Shown: positions 52,813 to 63,200, counted from the stretch's first letter. The stretch is DNA of 64,000 nt from an uncultured Desulfovibrionaceae bacterium (GCA_944325195.1 CALUZB010000019.1:1-64000), one strand, 5' to 3'. The notes: generated by a model from the sequence alone, not told the origin. Numbers and translations are program-made.

Positions 52813-53931
52813 ATGCGGGTAGGTATTCCGAAGGAAATTAAGGAAAGCGAAGAGCGGGTTGCAATTACTCCGGCTGGAGTAAAAGACCTGATAAATGCAG
52901 GGCATGTGGTGCTGATTGAGAAAGATGCCGGTCTGGGCAGTTTGATCAGCAATGAGGAATACGAGGCGGCCGGCGCGACTATTGTGCCCACTGCGGCTGA
53001 GGCCTGGAATGGGGCTGAACTGGTATTGAAAATTAAGGAGCCCATAGCCGCCGAGTTTCGCTATCTTCGCTCGAATTTGGTATTGTTTACCTACCTGCAT
53101 TTGGCGGCAGCCCGTGATTTGGCTGATGCTTTAATCAAAACTGGCACGACTGCATTCGCCTACGAGACCGTGCAACTGACGGATCGTTCTCTGCCTCTGC
53201 TCGCTCCCATGAGTGAAGTGGCCGGCAGAATGGCTGTGCTTATGGGTGCGTCGTATCTGGCAAAAAACCGGGGCGGCAAGGGAATGTTGCTGTGCGGAGT
53301 TCCGGGTGTGGCGCCGGGACGTTGTGTGATTGTGGGCGGCGGAATTGTGGGAACCAATGCTGCAAAAATGGCTGTAGGACTTGGCGCGGAGGTGACCGTG
53401 CTGGACAACAATATCGAGCGGTTGCGCTATCTTAACGATATTTTCGGTTCAAGAATTCGTACAGTGGCCTCCAACTCACACAATCTGGCCACTGAGACAG
53501 CGTCGGCCGATTTGCTCATCGGAGCAGTGCTGATTCCCGGGGCTGCCACGCCTAAACTGGTAAGCGAAGATATGGTGAAAAGCATGGGGCCGGGATCTGT
53601 GATTGTTGACGTTGCTGTGGACCAGGGCGGCTCAGTGGCCACTATAGATCGGGCCACCACTCACAGTGATCCGGTGTATGTAAAGCACGGGGTTGTCCAC
53701 TATGCTGTGTCGAATATGCCGGGCGCGTTTCCGCGCACCTCAACCTACGCCTTAACTAATGTTACCTTACCCTATGCGTTGCAATTGGCGAATAAGGGCT
53801 GGAAAAAGGCGGCTCGGGAAAACCGCGCCTTGGCCTTGGGCCTGAATACAACCGGCGGCTATTTTGTGCATAAGGCTGTTGCCCAGTCTTTGCAAGGGGT
53901 AAGCCTTGAGCTTGATGAGGCCATTCTCTGA
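52813..53931 (+). CDS. ald: Alanine dehydrogenase
   Basis: 372 residues, full length. NAD-dependent, reversible deamination of L-alanine to pyruvate and ammonia. N-terminal MRVGIPKEIKESEERVAITP carries the substrate Arg and the Lys-containing signature; KIKEPIAAEF, then the Rossmann motif VGGGIVGTNAAKMAVGLGAEVTVLDNN (near 175-200), VIVDVAVDQGGSVATID, and NMPGAFPRTSTYALTN. The enzyme lets the cell use or make alanine and links to fermentation or osmotic balance. GGAGG precedes the ATG. Downstream lies gene debris. Confidence 0.96.
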   Translation: MRVGIPKEIKESEERVAITPAGVKDLINAGHVVLIEKDAGLGSLISNEEYEAAGATIVPTAAEAWNGAELVLKIKEPIAAEFRYLRSNLVLFTYLHLAAARDLADALIKTGTTAFAYETVQLTDRSLPLLAPMSEVAGRMAVLMGASYLAKNRGGKGMLLCGVPGVAPGRCVIVGGGIVGTNAAKMAVGLGAEVTVLDNNIERLRYLNDIFGSRIRTVASNSHNLATETASADLLIGAVLIPGAATPKLVSEDMVKSMGPGSVIVDVAVDQGGSVATIDRATTHSDPVYVKHGVVHYAVSNMPGAFPRTSTYALTNVTLPYALQLANKGWKKAARENRALALGLNTTGGYFVHKAVAQSLQGVSLELDEAIL

Positions 53932-53940
53932 TTCGAGACG

Positions 53941-54450
53941 ATTGGGGGCCCTAACCTGGCTCAACGACCGCGACCAGTTTCTCTATCCAAAGGATGCAGG
54001 CGCTATGACCAGGAGTTCAAGTCGAACTGATTTATCTACGCCATCTTCAGCGGGCAAAAGCACATCTCATCGGAGCAGGGAGTGAACTGCCGGATAGCTT
54101 TCAGCGAAGAACAGGTCGGGCAGAAGAACGTTTTCAAGTCGCACTTCATGAGCGACTTTTTTGAGGGACTGGTCAAACCCGGAAGCTGCGGGGGACTGTT
54201 TGACCTGTTGACAAGGCTGAGGCGAAAATATCCTGTGGTGCGCTGTATATCGTTGGGCTTGAGCTTTAGCTTTAGTATTCCCACACAACGCCCAATGCAA
54301 ATCCAGATACCCCATTCTACAACATCAGAAAGCATTTTCAGGGTGTTGACGAGCGAGACCGCATAAACAACGATTCGAACGACGAGCGCTACACGGAGAT
54401 GACCGCCGCGCTGTGCGGGCGTATGAAAGAGCTCGCCGCTTCTCTGTAGT
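53941..54450 (+). pseudogene. Remnant of a large restriction/methylase-like protein (C-terminal part)
   Basis: Several reading-frame pieces carry protein-like text in order: LTWLNDRDQFLYPKDA; then, in another frame, RYDQEFKSN, an in-frame TGA, and FIYAIFSGQKHISSEQGVNC then RIAFSEEQVGQKNVFKSHFM; then after decayed DNA NANPDTPFYNIRKHFQGVDE then RDRINNDSNDERYTEMTAAL, ending at a stop near 54448. From memory, such C-termini occur in large uncharacterised proteins related to Eco57I-type restriction-modification methylases; this is resemblance, not proof. One internal stop, at least one frameshift and the missing N-terminus show that it is dead. It lies directly after ald. Confidence 0.6.
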
Positions 54451-54561
54451 TGAATTTGGCATGGTTGCTTTCAGTCACGCCAGCATAATCAGAAACCTTG
54501 GCGGTAACTGCTAAAAATTATCTGCTTGACAGGTTCGCACTTCTGATTGGGTATCAGGCCG

Positions 54562-54587
54562 AAAAAAGCCCCGGAAGAAGCCGGGGC
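54562..54587 (-). terminator. Rho-independent terminator of the TolA-like gene
   Basis: A 7-bp stem GCCCCGG / CCGGGGC with a 6-base loop; on the minus strand a run of six T residues follows. It lies 36 bases past the stop. Confidence 0.85.
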
Positions 54588-54622
54588 CTGCAAATTTTTG
54601 AAGGATCAGGTTAACAGATAGG

Positions 54623-55819
54623 CTATTCCAGCCACTTGTTGTTTTTGTATTGAATCAGTTCGCACATATTTCGTTGCTTAACAACTTTGCCTTCACCTTT
54701 CATCGCTTCGTCGCGACTGGCTGCACGAATTTCATACAGGCGTTCCTGATAGCGCACTTTGCCAACATATTTAAATGGAGAGCCTTGCCCGGCTGGCGTT
54801 GCCTCTACACTTAATGAACCCGGCTCGACGAAATAGTAGCGCGCTACATATTGATCTCCTTCCCTCACAACTTCTCGGGAGTGTTTATTGGGATGAATAG
54901 TCTTGTTAATCAGATTGACCCGTTTGTTTCCGAATGCAACCAGTTTGCTCATTACGTCAGAGGGTGCTCCCCCGGCACTGGCGGGCGGGGTGGGAGTTGT
55001 TGGGGCTACTGCCACAGCAGAGGATTGACTTGACTCAGCCTTAGGTTTGGCTTGCTCCTTTAGTTGGGCTTGGCGTTGTTTTTCTTTTTCAGCTTTTTCG
55101 CGGGCTAGTTTTTCCCGTTCGGCCTTTTCTTTTTCTGCTTTCTTTTTGGCTGCCAATTCCGCTTGTTCGCGTTTTTCGCGCTCTGCTTTTTCTCGGGCAG
55201 CTTTTTCTGCTTCCTTGGCTAGAGCAAGCTGAGTTAGTCTTTCTTTTTCTGCTTCAATTGCCTTGAGCACAGCTTCTGCTTTTTCCTTTAAAATTGATTT
55301 GATAGCCGCAAGACTGTAAAAACCGCCTTGGACAACCGGACTGTCCGGGAGCAGTACAATATTTTCATCCTCCAGATCTGGACTAGTGGCATTACCGCCC
55401 GCTCCCGGTTGGATAGCATCCTCTTGTTCAGATGCTTCGGGAACAGTCTGAATTTGGTTTTCAAGTTTTGGTAAAGCAGGCAAAGTAGAGTTCCCTGCAG
55501 GCATGGAGTGGGAAGCTGTTGCCACTTCCGGACTTTGTGCCTTAACAACGCCACTGATTTCTGTTTTCTGTGAGGAATCCGCTTCCATCAGGGCTGTAGC
55601 ATTGGCTAAAAGCACATCAGTGATGGGATTGGAGTCAACGAGATCATCATTGTTTTCAGTGATGATTATATCGGATACATTGCCGCTATAGGATGGATTA
55701 TCTGCACTGGCATTGTTTATCTGTGGAGTATCAGGGTTTTGAGAATGCATTGCAAATACGGCAATCAGGATCAAAGCGATCGCAATTACGATAATTATGG
55801 CACTACGGCTGATTTTCAT
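54623..55819 (-). CDS. Membrane-anchored protein with TolA-like coiled coil
   Basis: 398 residues, unrecognised as a whole. An uncleaved N-terminal anchor (SAIIIVIAIALILIAVFAM, about 5-25) is followed by an Asn/Asp/Pro-rich disordered stretch to about 170. Then comes a long charged helix of Ala/Lys/Glu repeats (AEKEKAEREK-like, about 180-265), a Pro/Ala linker, and a folded C-terminal domain (about 285-398: VMSKLVAFGNKRVNLINKTI, ...YVGKVRYQERLYEIRAA). The layout equals TolA: inner-membrane anchor, periplasm-spanning helix and terminal domain. It lies next to the VWA-OmpA gene, but no tolQ or tolR is present. Function unknown; a link between inner membrane and envelope is likely. Confidence 0.65.
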   Translation of the reverse strand: MKISRSAIIIVIAIALILIAVFAMHSQNPDTPQINNASADNPSYSGNVSDIIITENNDDLVDSNPITDVLLANATALMEADSSQKTEISGVVKAQSPEVATASHSMPAGNSTLPALPKLENQIQTVPEASEQEDAIQPGAGGNATSPDLEDENIVLLPDSPVVQGGFYSLAAIKSILKEKAEAVLKAIEAEKERLTQLALAKEAEKAAREKAEREKREQAELAAKKKAEKEKAEREKLAREKAEKEKQRQAQLKEQAKPKAESSQSSAVAVAPTTPTPPASAGGAPSDVMSKLVAFGNKRVNLINKTIHPNKHSREVVREGDQYVARYYFVEPGSLSVEATPAGQGSPFKYVGKVRYQERLYEIRAASRDEAMKGEGKVVKQRNMCELIQYKNNKWLE

Positions 55820-55897
55820 GACTTTTAAGGACTAAGGGTTATAAATTTAAAATTAGTTTAAAGAAGAAGGCGCGAATAATCAGGGCAGGAGAGCGAA

Positions 55898-55925
55898 TGT
55901 GGCCCGGACTTCAGCCCGGGCCACA
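55898..55925 (-). terminator. Strong hairpin after the VWA-OmpA gene
   Basis: A 10-bp stem TGTGGCCCGG / CCGGGCCACA with an 8-base loop, 16 bases past the stop. There is no U run, so it may instead protect the abundant mRNA and separate it from the gene downstream. Confidence 0.55.
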
Positions 55926-55940
55926 TGCAGTTGGAATATG

Positions 55941-56954
55941 TTATTCGAAGCTGAGTTCAACGCGACGGTTGAGACGTCTGCCTTCTTCAGTAGAGTTGCT
56001 GTACTTGGGATGAGTTTCACCAAAGCCGCGAGCAATCAGGCGATTAGCGGGAATGCCCTGTTCAATCAGGAAGTTGCGAACGGAGTTGGCACGGCGTTCA
56101 GACAGGCGCTGGTTGTACTGTTCGGAACCGATATCGCAGGTATGACCGTCAACATAAATGGTACCGCTCTGATTTCTCAACATAGAGGCGGCTTCACGCA
56201 GAATGCCCTGGGCAGTTGCATCAAGAGCAGCGGAGTCGAAAGCGAATTGTACACTGCGCAGAACAATTACTTCACCACAGCTGTAGAATACATCGCTGAT
56301 GAATTTGTCCATAGCCTGTTCGTTGTTCAGGATTTCAAAGCCGCTCACATACACGGTGTTGGGGTTCAAAGCGGCGATTTGATCCAGATAGGCCTTACCT
56401 TCAGCGCTGTCAGCCAGAGAAACGATGTGCATTACAGCCGAAGGATTGGCGGCGTACAGAGCGCGAGCCTGTTCTACCGGATTGGTACCACGGTTGGACA
56501 TGCCGTCTGATACCAAAATAATAGCGGAGCGGCCGGGCATGCTTTGAGCAAGGGGAGAGAACTCATAAATGCCGTCGCCCATGGCAGTCATGCGGTAAAA
56601 GGTATCCCAGTCAGAGCGCAGGGTGCTTACAGCCGCTGCAAACAGGTCTTTGTTGTAGGGGCCGAAGGGCAAAACTTCCTCAAACGGGGAGAAAGTGTGG
56701 ATGCCGGCGGTGTAGCTAATAGGAGCAAGTTTGCTGTTCACTGTCAGCATTATGTTTTTGGCCATCTCCATCTTTTCAGGACCAACGATGTTACCGTCTC
56801 TATAATGCATCATCATAGATCCGGAATAGTCCACCAGGAAGTCAAAGCTGTCAACTTTTGCGGTAGGATTGGCGCAAAGTTGCTGTGCCTGAGCAGTTGT
56901 GGAGATAGCGAGCATCATAGCCGCTGCCAGTACGAAAGATTTAAGCAGTCTCAT
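55941..56954 (-). CDS. VWA-OmpA fusion outer membrane/periplasmic protein
   Basis: 337 residues. A signal peptide (MRLLKSFVLAAAMMLAISTT, cut after AQA) leads into a von Willebrand A domain with an intact MIDAS start DYSGSM (Asp-x-Ser-x-Ser) and LVSDGMSNRG. A C-terminal OmpA peptidoglycan-binding domain follows (VQFAFDSAALDATAQGILRE, TIYVDGHTCDIGSEQYNQRLSERRANSV, GFGETHPKYSNSTEEGRRLNRRVEL). The VWA part replaces the usual beta barrel, so it probably binds a protein partner in a metal-dependent way while holding the cell wall. ATG 56954 follows GGAGG. The long leader and strong folding suggest high, regulated expression. Confidence 0.88.
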   Translation of the reverse strand: MRLLKSFVLAAAMMLAISTTAQAQQLCANPTAKVDSFDFLVDYSGSMMMHYRDGNIVGPEKMEMAKNIMLTVNSKLAPISYTAGIHTFSPFEEVLPFGPYNKDLFAAAVSTLRSDWDTFYRMTAMGDGIYEFSPLAQSMPGRSAIILVSDGMSNRGTNPVEQARALYAANPSAVMHIVSLADSAEGKAYLDQIAALNPNTVYVSGFEILNNEQAMDKFISDVFYSCGEVIVLRSVQFAFDSAALDATAQGILREAASMLRNQSGTIYVDGHTCDIGSEQYNQRLSERRANSVRNFLIEQGIPANRLIARGFGETHPKYSNSTEEGRRLNRRVELSFE

Positions 56955-57018
56955 CAGGTTCCTCCAGTTTCTTGTGAAGGTGTTGTGCCAGAAAATCCAT
57001 GGCGAACACAATTTTTAT

Positions 57019-57075
57019 GCGTCAAACCTCTTGACGCTTTCCAGTTGGTGAATTTCGGCTTTTCCCAGAAAAGCC
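57019..57075 (-). promoter_or_regulatory. Two hairpins in the VWA-OmpA mRNA leader
   Basis: GCGTCAA 57019-57025 pairs with TTGACGC 57031-57037 (5-base loop, GAGGT on the mRNA), and GGCTTTTC 57057-57064 pairs with GAAAAGCC 57068-57075 (3-base loop). They lie 65-121 bases before the start codon. E. coli ompA has stabilising 5' stem-loops; a similar role is inferred. Confidence 0.55.
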
Positions 57076-57103
57076 CAGCCTAACTTATTCATATATATTT
57101 CAT

Positions 57104-57132
57104 ATTTAAGATATTTTCATGCAATACGTCAA
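57104..57132 (-). promoter_or_regulatory. Candidate promoter of the VWA-OmpA gene
   Basis: On the minus strand TTGACG, 17 bases, TTAAAT in A/T-rich DNA; predicted start near 57097, placing both leader hairpins in the transcript. Confidence 0.5.
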
Positions 57133-57552
57133 GTGTAAATACGCTTAACGAAAAATTTATATCGAGCTTGTCCTGCTGTAATAACATCTTTACCAGTCAG
57201 CTTTATTTCATATCAGTTGCGGCTGTTTCAAGATATTTTATAGCATATGTTATAAAATATGTATAAACTGAATTGATGCAGTCTCCGTGCAATCAAATTT
57301 CCCGATTAACTAACCAAATAATTATACTTCAGGTTTTATTTCGGGGCAAGGAAAACTTGCAGAAGTTGTTAATTTTAACCTTTAATTTGTATTTTCATGA
57401 ATTGAAAGGGGGGGGAAGGTTTAGGCGTGGCTCTACAGAGGTGTTCCCTTATTCATGATGTAAGGGATATATACCTGAAAAAACAAAAGAATACCATTGC
57501 TTTTGCGGCGTGGTGCTATCCGCTTTTAAGCGACTACTCCAAGTTATCTGCT
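57133..57552. other. Intergenic region between the VWA-OmpA promoter and pbpC
   Basis: 420 A/T-rich bases with no supported gene and no clear pbpC terminator. Confidence 0.4.
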
Positions 57553-60258
57553 TTAGTTAGTGATGAATTCCAGTTGCAGCTCGCGCGAGGCAGAGCGTCC
57601 ATAGTCGTCCACAACCCGCAGAGAGTAAATGCCCGGAGCGTCGGGAGTCCATTCGAGATTACCGCCGGGATTGGATGTGCCAATGAACGCGTCATTCACA
57701 AACCAGAACAGGGTGTGCACTTCTGCTTCGGCATGTGCAGAAAGGGTGATACTTTGAAGCGGGGCTGGGGTTGAACGCAGACTGTAAATTTTTCCGCGTA
57801 AAGGAACGATTATGCCTGGGGCTGGTCCGGTTGTGTCGGGAAGCGTTTCTTGACTGCATGGGGGAGCGGGGGGTGGTGTTTGTCGGGGAAGGCCGGCCAT
57901 AGCAAAATTTTTGCGCAGGTCTGAGGGCCAGAATTCGAACACCCGTGCTTCCATGCTTGCTGGGTTGTATGGCGGACAAACCGGCTCACCGCTTTCCCTA
58001 TCAAAATACAGGGGGCGGTGCACCGTATCCACCCGAATAGGTGACTTGCCTGGAATGAACAATGTTTTCCCCAACCGGGGGCACCACACAGTGGGGAGAT
58101 TGCCGCTGGCCAGGCACACTTCTGTTTCGCGTACGTTTTGTGGGCGGGGACGTGGCGGTTCGGTCAGGTCGGGATATTCAGCCGCCAGGGCGTCGATCAG
58201 TGAGAAAAACAGAGGCGCGGCGCTTTCCACCCCCACAAAAGCCCGATTACCGGTGTTGTCGAAATTGCCCAGCCACACCGCCAGTACATATGGTCCGATC
58301 ACTCCCACGCTCCAGGCATCGCGATAACCCCATGAGGTGCCGGTTTTCCAATATACCGGCAAAGCGTCGTTTCCTTGGCGCAGGGTGTCCCCGGGACGCG
58401 GGGTCTGTTTCAGCATCTCCAGGGTGATGTAGCAGGCTTCCGGACTGAGCAGACGCAGCCCGTGGCTGTTTTGCCGGGTGCTGTTTGCGTTTACTTCTTC
58501 TGTTTCCATTTTCAGGGGGTGCAGCACCCCCTGATTGGGCAGAACGGCATAAAGTTTGACTAACTCCTGCATGCTCAGCTCGCCACCGCCCAGAACCAGG
58601 GCCAGCCCGTAATGTTCTTCCCCGGCCATGCGGCTTATACCGGCGGATTTCAGGAAACGGTACAGGTTTGGCTCGTGCAACTGGGCCGCCAGATGTACTG
58701 CCGGGACGTTCCGGCTGCGGATCAGGGCGTTGGTGGCGGTCAGAGGGCCCAGGAAGCGGCTGTCGAAATTTTCGGGACGATAGGCGCTGAAAGCAGTGGG
58801 CACGTCTTTAAGCATGGTTTTGGGGTGGATAAGCCCCTGATCCAGGGCAAGAGCATACACAAATGGCTTAAGAGTGGAGCCGGGAGAGCGTTTGATGCGT
58901 GTGCCGTTGATCTGCCCGGAAATACCCGGTTTGAAAAAGCCGCCTGAGCCGATCAGAGCTTTGACTTCCATATTGCGCCAATCGAGCAGCAGGACCGCCG
59001 CGTTATTGATTCCCCTGGTTTCCCCGGCCTGCAGATAAGCTTTCATGCGTCGTTCCAGCAGGGTTTGCAGGGGGAGGTTCAGGGTAGTGGTGATTTCCGG
59101 CACATTGTCCGTCCGATAGCGGTAGCGTTCCAATACCTGACTGACCAGATGCGGCGCTCGGAAGGGTAGGTTTTCCGGGGGGCGCAGGTTCAGGGGAAGT
59201 TTGAACAGATAGCTTTGAGCTGCATCTTGGGGATGAGTTTCCAGCCATTCGGCAAACAGGCGGGCACGGGCCCGGACTAAGGGCGAACTGATGACCTGGG
59301 CATTGGGGCCGTAACCGGCGTTTACCCGCTGGTTGGGGGCCTGGGGCAGCGCCGCCAGGGCCAGACTTTCAGGCAGGGTCAGATCGTGCGGGCGTTTGCT
59401 GAAATAAATCAGGGCGGCTGTACCCGCGCCCTCGATGTTGCGGCCGTATGGAGCGAGGTTGAGGTAGGCCTCAAGGATTTCATCTTTAGAGTAGAAAAGC
59501 TCCAGTTGCACGGCCCGAACGATTTGAACCAGTTTGCCTTGCAGGGTACGGGTGTTCAAACGCCAGTGGAGCCGGGCCAGTTGCATGGTGAGGGTGGAAC
59601 CGCCCTGGGGTGCATTTCCCAGCACGTAAGTGCGCCAGCCGCCCCGGGCCAGGCTGAGGGGATTGAAGCCGGGGTGAAAGTAGAACCATCTGTCTTCATA
59701 TAGCAGGGTGGCCTCAATCAACTCGGGCGACATTGCAGACAGCGGCAGCCAGAGGCGGTAGCGCTCATCTTTAGCCAGAGTGAGGCGCAACAGATTGCCG
59801 CTGTCGTCATATACGGCGGTGGACAGGGGTTGTCCGGCCCACAGCGGGGGGTGGGGCCAGAAGCGCAGCCCGACCAGAATAGCAGCCACAAGCCCGACCA
59901 GAACCAACAGATTGAGCAGTTTGCGTTTGCTTGGCTTAAGGGCGCCCGCCAGTCTGGTTGCTGATTTGCAACCCTTTCGGGTGAACCGGATCGTCGTCCG
60001 GCGTTGCCGGGCCGCTGATCGCCGATTTGCCGAACAGGTTGCTGCATCGTCCGCCTGTGAGCCCATCGCTCCAATGCCGACAGTGCCGGTCGAGCTCCAA
60101 CCGCTGTCTGCCCGGATGTCCGGTTGCTGAGAGATGCGCTTGCTATCCGGCATGTCATTGTCGCCCGCATTATTGCCATGCCAAGCATCAACACGCCCCG
60201 TGCAGCCGGTTGTTGCGCTTCCGGTTGCTGTTTTGCCGTCACCCGTCTGCCTGTTCAT
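57553..60258 (-). CDS. pbpC: Penicillin-binding protein 1C
   Basis: About 901 residues. A polar, Arg/Ser/Gly-rich cytoplasmic stretch of some 110 residues precedes one membrane helix (LLNLLVLVGLVAAILVGL). Then come the glycosyltransferase-51 domain (EDRWFYFHPGFNPLSLARG, with catalytic Glu; GGSTLTMQLARL) and the transpeptidase domain (SPGSTLKPFVYAL with the active Ser, SRNVPA as SxN, YWKTGTSWGYRDAW as KTG). A C-terminal BiPBP-type beta domain follows (last 90 residues). It polymerises and cross-links peptidoglycan. E. coli PbpC has about 770 residues; the excess is mainly the cytoplasmic tail. The start is placed at ATG 60258, 10 bases after the stop of the alpha-2-macroglobulin gene, so the two are coupled. 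Confidence 0.94.
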   Translation of the reverse strand: MNRQTGDGKTATGSATTGCTGRVDAWHGNNAGDNDMPDSKRISQQPDIRADSGWSSTGTVGIGAMGSQADDAATCSANRRSAARQRRTTIRFTRKGCKSATRLAGALKPSKRKLLNLLVLVGLVAAILVGLRFWPHPPLWAGQPLSTAVYDDSGNLLRLTLAKDERYRLWLPLSAMSPELIEATLLYEDRWFYFHPGFNPLSLARGGWRTYVLGNAPQGGSTLTMQLARLHWRLNTRTLQGKLVQIVRAVQLELFYSKDEILEAYLNLAPYGRNIEGAGTAALIYFSKRPHDLTLPESLALAALPQAPNQRVNAGYGPNAQVISSPLVRARARLFAEWLETHPQDAAQSYLFKLPLNLRPPENLPFRAPHLVSQVLERYRYRTDNVPEITTTLNLPLQTLLERRMKAYLQAGETRGINNAAVLLLDWRNMEVKALIGSGGFFKPGISGQINGTRIKRSPGSTLKPFVYALALDQGLIHPKTMLKDVPTAFSAYRPENFDSRFLGPLTATNALIRSRNVPAVHLAAQLHEPNLYRFLKSAGISRMAGEEHYGLALVLGGGELSMQELVKLYAVLPNQGVLHPLKMETEEVNANSTRQNSHGLRLLSPEACYITLEMLKQTPRPGDTLRQGNDALPVYWKTGTSWGYRDAWSVGVIGPYVLAVWLGNFDNTGNRAFVGVESAAPLFFSLIDALAAEYPDLTEPPRPRPQNVRETEVCLASGNLPTVWCPRLGKTLFIPGKSPIRVDTVHRPLYFDRESGEPVCPPYNPASMEARVFEFWPSDLRKNFAMAGLPRQTPPPAPPCSQETLPDTTGPAPGIIVPLRGKIYSLRSTPAPLQSITLSAHAEAEVHTLFWFVNDAFIGTSNPGGNLEWTPDAPGIYSLRVVDDYGRSASRELQLEFITN

Positions 60259-60268
60259 CAATCCTCAG

Positions 60269-63200
60269 CTATTCCGTCACCTTAATGTGGCGGTCACCCG
60301 GAGAGCTGGCTTGAACGGAACGGTCGTACATAGCCTCGCCGTACAGGGGCGGCGCGGTGAACTCTCCTGCACTCACCGCTCTGATTACATAATAAGCGGT
60401 GCGCACTTCCGGCCCTGCAGAGCAGTAAATCAGCACTCGATCTTCTCTTTCTTCAATGTGGCTGTCGGCCGGAACCGGAACCGTCAGTTTTTCCGAAATG
60501 GCCAGGTTTTCCTGATCGTCATAGGGAACCAACTCGAAGCCGCCCGGCAGCAGGTCCACCAGAGCCACATCGTTGATATAGCGTCCGTTTGTGGAACGCG
60601 CCCGCAGAAATACCACTACTTCCTGACCCATCTTTACCTCACTGACGGGTTCACCGGACAGGGTGTAATATTCCTTGCTCACTTCCAACCCGTTTTTCAC
60701 CGCTTCAGGGGCTGGGGCCAGGTCAAATCCGGATTGGCGCAGACTGTACCAGGCGGGCCGGGGCAGAGATTTGCTGAGCAGCAGGGCCTGGGTATCCGGA
60801 CCGAAGGCGGCTTTGAACAGCAGGCCATGTGCCTGGGAAATGAGATTGGTGCGGGTTGAATCGGGCGGAGTCTGGGTTCCGGCCGTGGGCATGTTGTCGG
60901 GGGCAGACGTCGGCCCATTGCCGGCCTCATTTCCGCTGTTCGTACTGTCAGGGGCGCCGGTTGCTCCATCGGGCGCAGCAAGCGCGGCAATGCGGATTTC
61001 GCCCTGCTCCAGCAGGGGGCGGCGGGCATATTGATCCAGGGCCAGCAGACACATGGCGGCGGAGAAGGTGGTATGCCGGTTTATGGATAAAGTCGGAATA
61101 ATCTGGTCCAGAACAGGTTGCGCCGCTTCCAGGGCCAACTCAGGGAAGTGCCTTTCCAGCAGATACAGCAGGGTTGCGTTGCTGCTCAGGCGGTCATAAT
61201 GGCTCACCCAGGCGGGGGCAAGAGCGTTGGAGCTGTTCCGGACGGCCACAGGCTCAAGGGCGGCGTCATCGTCAGCCTGGTCACGCTGATTGGCCGCAGC
61301 TTCCATATTTTTCGCGGTGAAACGGGCAAGCACCCGTTTCATCAGGGCATCGGCCTGCTCGTCCTGTTTAAGTAGTTTATATGTGGCGGCCAGGTAGGCG
61401 GCGCTGATATCCCCTTCCATCTGTTCGGGATAAAACCGTTTCAGATCGCGTTCCAGCGCGGCCAGCAGGTTGGTGGGAATCTGCTCTTGCCGGACAGTGA
61501 GATATGCCGTCCATGCCTTGACCCTCAACTGGTCCAGGCGGTTGTAGGCAGGGTTGTCCGAATAGTTCAGCAGATAGGCAGTAGCGTTTTCCAACAGAGG
61601 CGTGGGCGCAACAAGGCCTGAATCGCGCAACTCCAGCAGATAATGTACGGCATAGGCGGTGACTTCCGGGTTGGGATTGAGGCTGCCTTGCCAGTCGCCG
61701 ATGCCTCCTTCCGTATTCTGTCGAGCTGCCAGCAGAGGCAGCACCTGGTCAACGCCCCCGGCCGATCCTGTATGGTCAGGAAGCTTTTCCAGCAATTCGA
61801 ATTCCGGATGACGCATCTGAATGAGTTGGGGCAGGGCTCCGCTGATCAACTGCTCGGAACACAGGTGAGGGTATTCAATTAAATAGCCGGAAAGTCCGCG
61901 CACCAATACCAGAGGTGAATATGAGGCGGCCGCGTCCCGCTGGGAGAATTCCGGGTACATGGCCCGCAAATTGCTCAGGCGCACAGTCTGATCGCCCAAT
62001 TCGCCCAGTTGCAGGTCTGTACGGTAGGGCTGGGCCGGACGCACCGACACTGCTGCTTCGCGCCGGAACTGTTTGCCCTGATGCTCTGTTTGAAAGACCA
62101 GCCTGGCCGCTCCCAACTTCCTACCCGCCTGCAGTTGGAAGCTGACAAAGCCTTCCTGTCCCGGGGTCAGACTGAGGGCGGCGGTACTGTCTCCCAGCAC
62201 GCTCAATCCGTCTTCGGCGCTTAAATGAATGGTCAGCGGAGTTTGATCGGCTACCGGGACTTCTGCGGAGCTCTGTGCATTTGTTGCGCCCGCTCCATTT
62301 TCCAGCAGATTGGTCACACCCAGGCTGACCGTAAAACTGTCGCCGGGTGCAACTGTAGCGGGCAGGTTGGGGGTGAGAATAAAATCGTCGCGTACCAGGC
62401 TGCTGGTCTGGAATATTCCGATCTGTCCGTCAGTCACGCTCACAGCCATGATCCGGATTTTGCCGTTGAAGTAATCGGGCACCGGATAAACCAGCTCTGT
62501 TTCTCCGTCCACTTCAATCAAGCCGGACCAATAGGTCACGGGCGCATCGGTTTTGCGGGCAAAGGGATTGAGCTGGCGGGCCAGCAGATCGGCATCGGCC
62601 CCGCCGCCAGGGGCGGACGCTGCAGCCGATATCCTGAACATGGGCAGCACCAGGTCGAGAATCTGGGCGGTTTTCACTTCCAGGGCGCGTTTGGGTAACA
62701 GAGAGTGCAGCGGGTCCTGCAAACTGTAGTCCGCCACCTGCAAAATGCCCTCGTCCACGGCGAACACCACCATTTTGGCTGGTTTGGGGCTGGAAACGCG
62801 CATAGTCAGATCCTGCCCCGGTCTGACTGTCTCCGGCGCGACGATTTCAAGCTCTGCCCGTCTGGCCTTGAGCGACGTGCTGAAAGGCAGCACTCCGTAT
62901 GAAAGCGGACTGCTGAAAATCTCCGTGGATTCAGGTGAGCGGCTGAACTGCACGTTCACATATCCGTTGCCCTGGAAATCTTCCGGAATGCGGATACGCT
63001 GCACTGAGGCAGTGGTGGGGCTGCTGAACCAGGTTTTAGCGTAAACCCGGTCACGCTCAATGGTAATCAGCCCATTGCCCGGGTAGGGGGCATTGATGGC
63101 TATTTCAATTTCTTCGCCCGGCTCGAACTCCCGCTTGTTTAGGGCAAGTTGCAGTTCGGCATTGCGCTCGAGCGAGCGGGTGAGGTTGGCGTTGCCGGCT

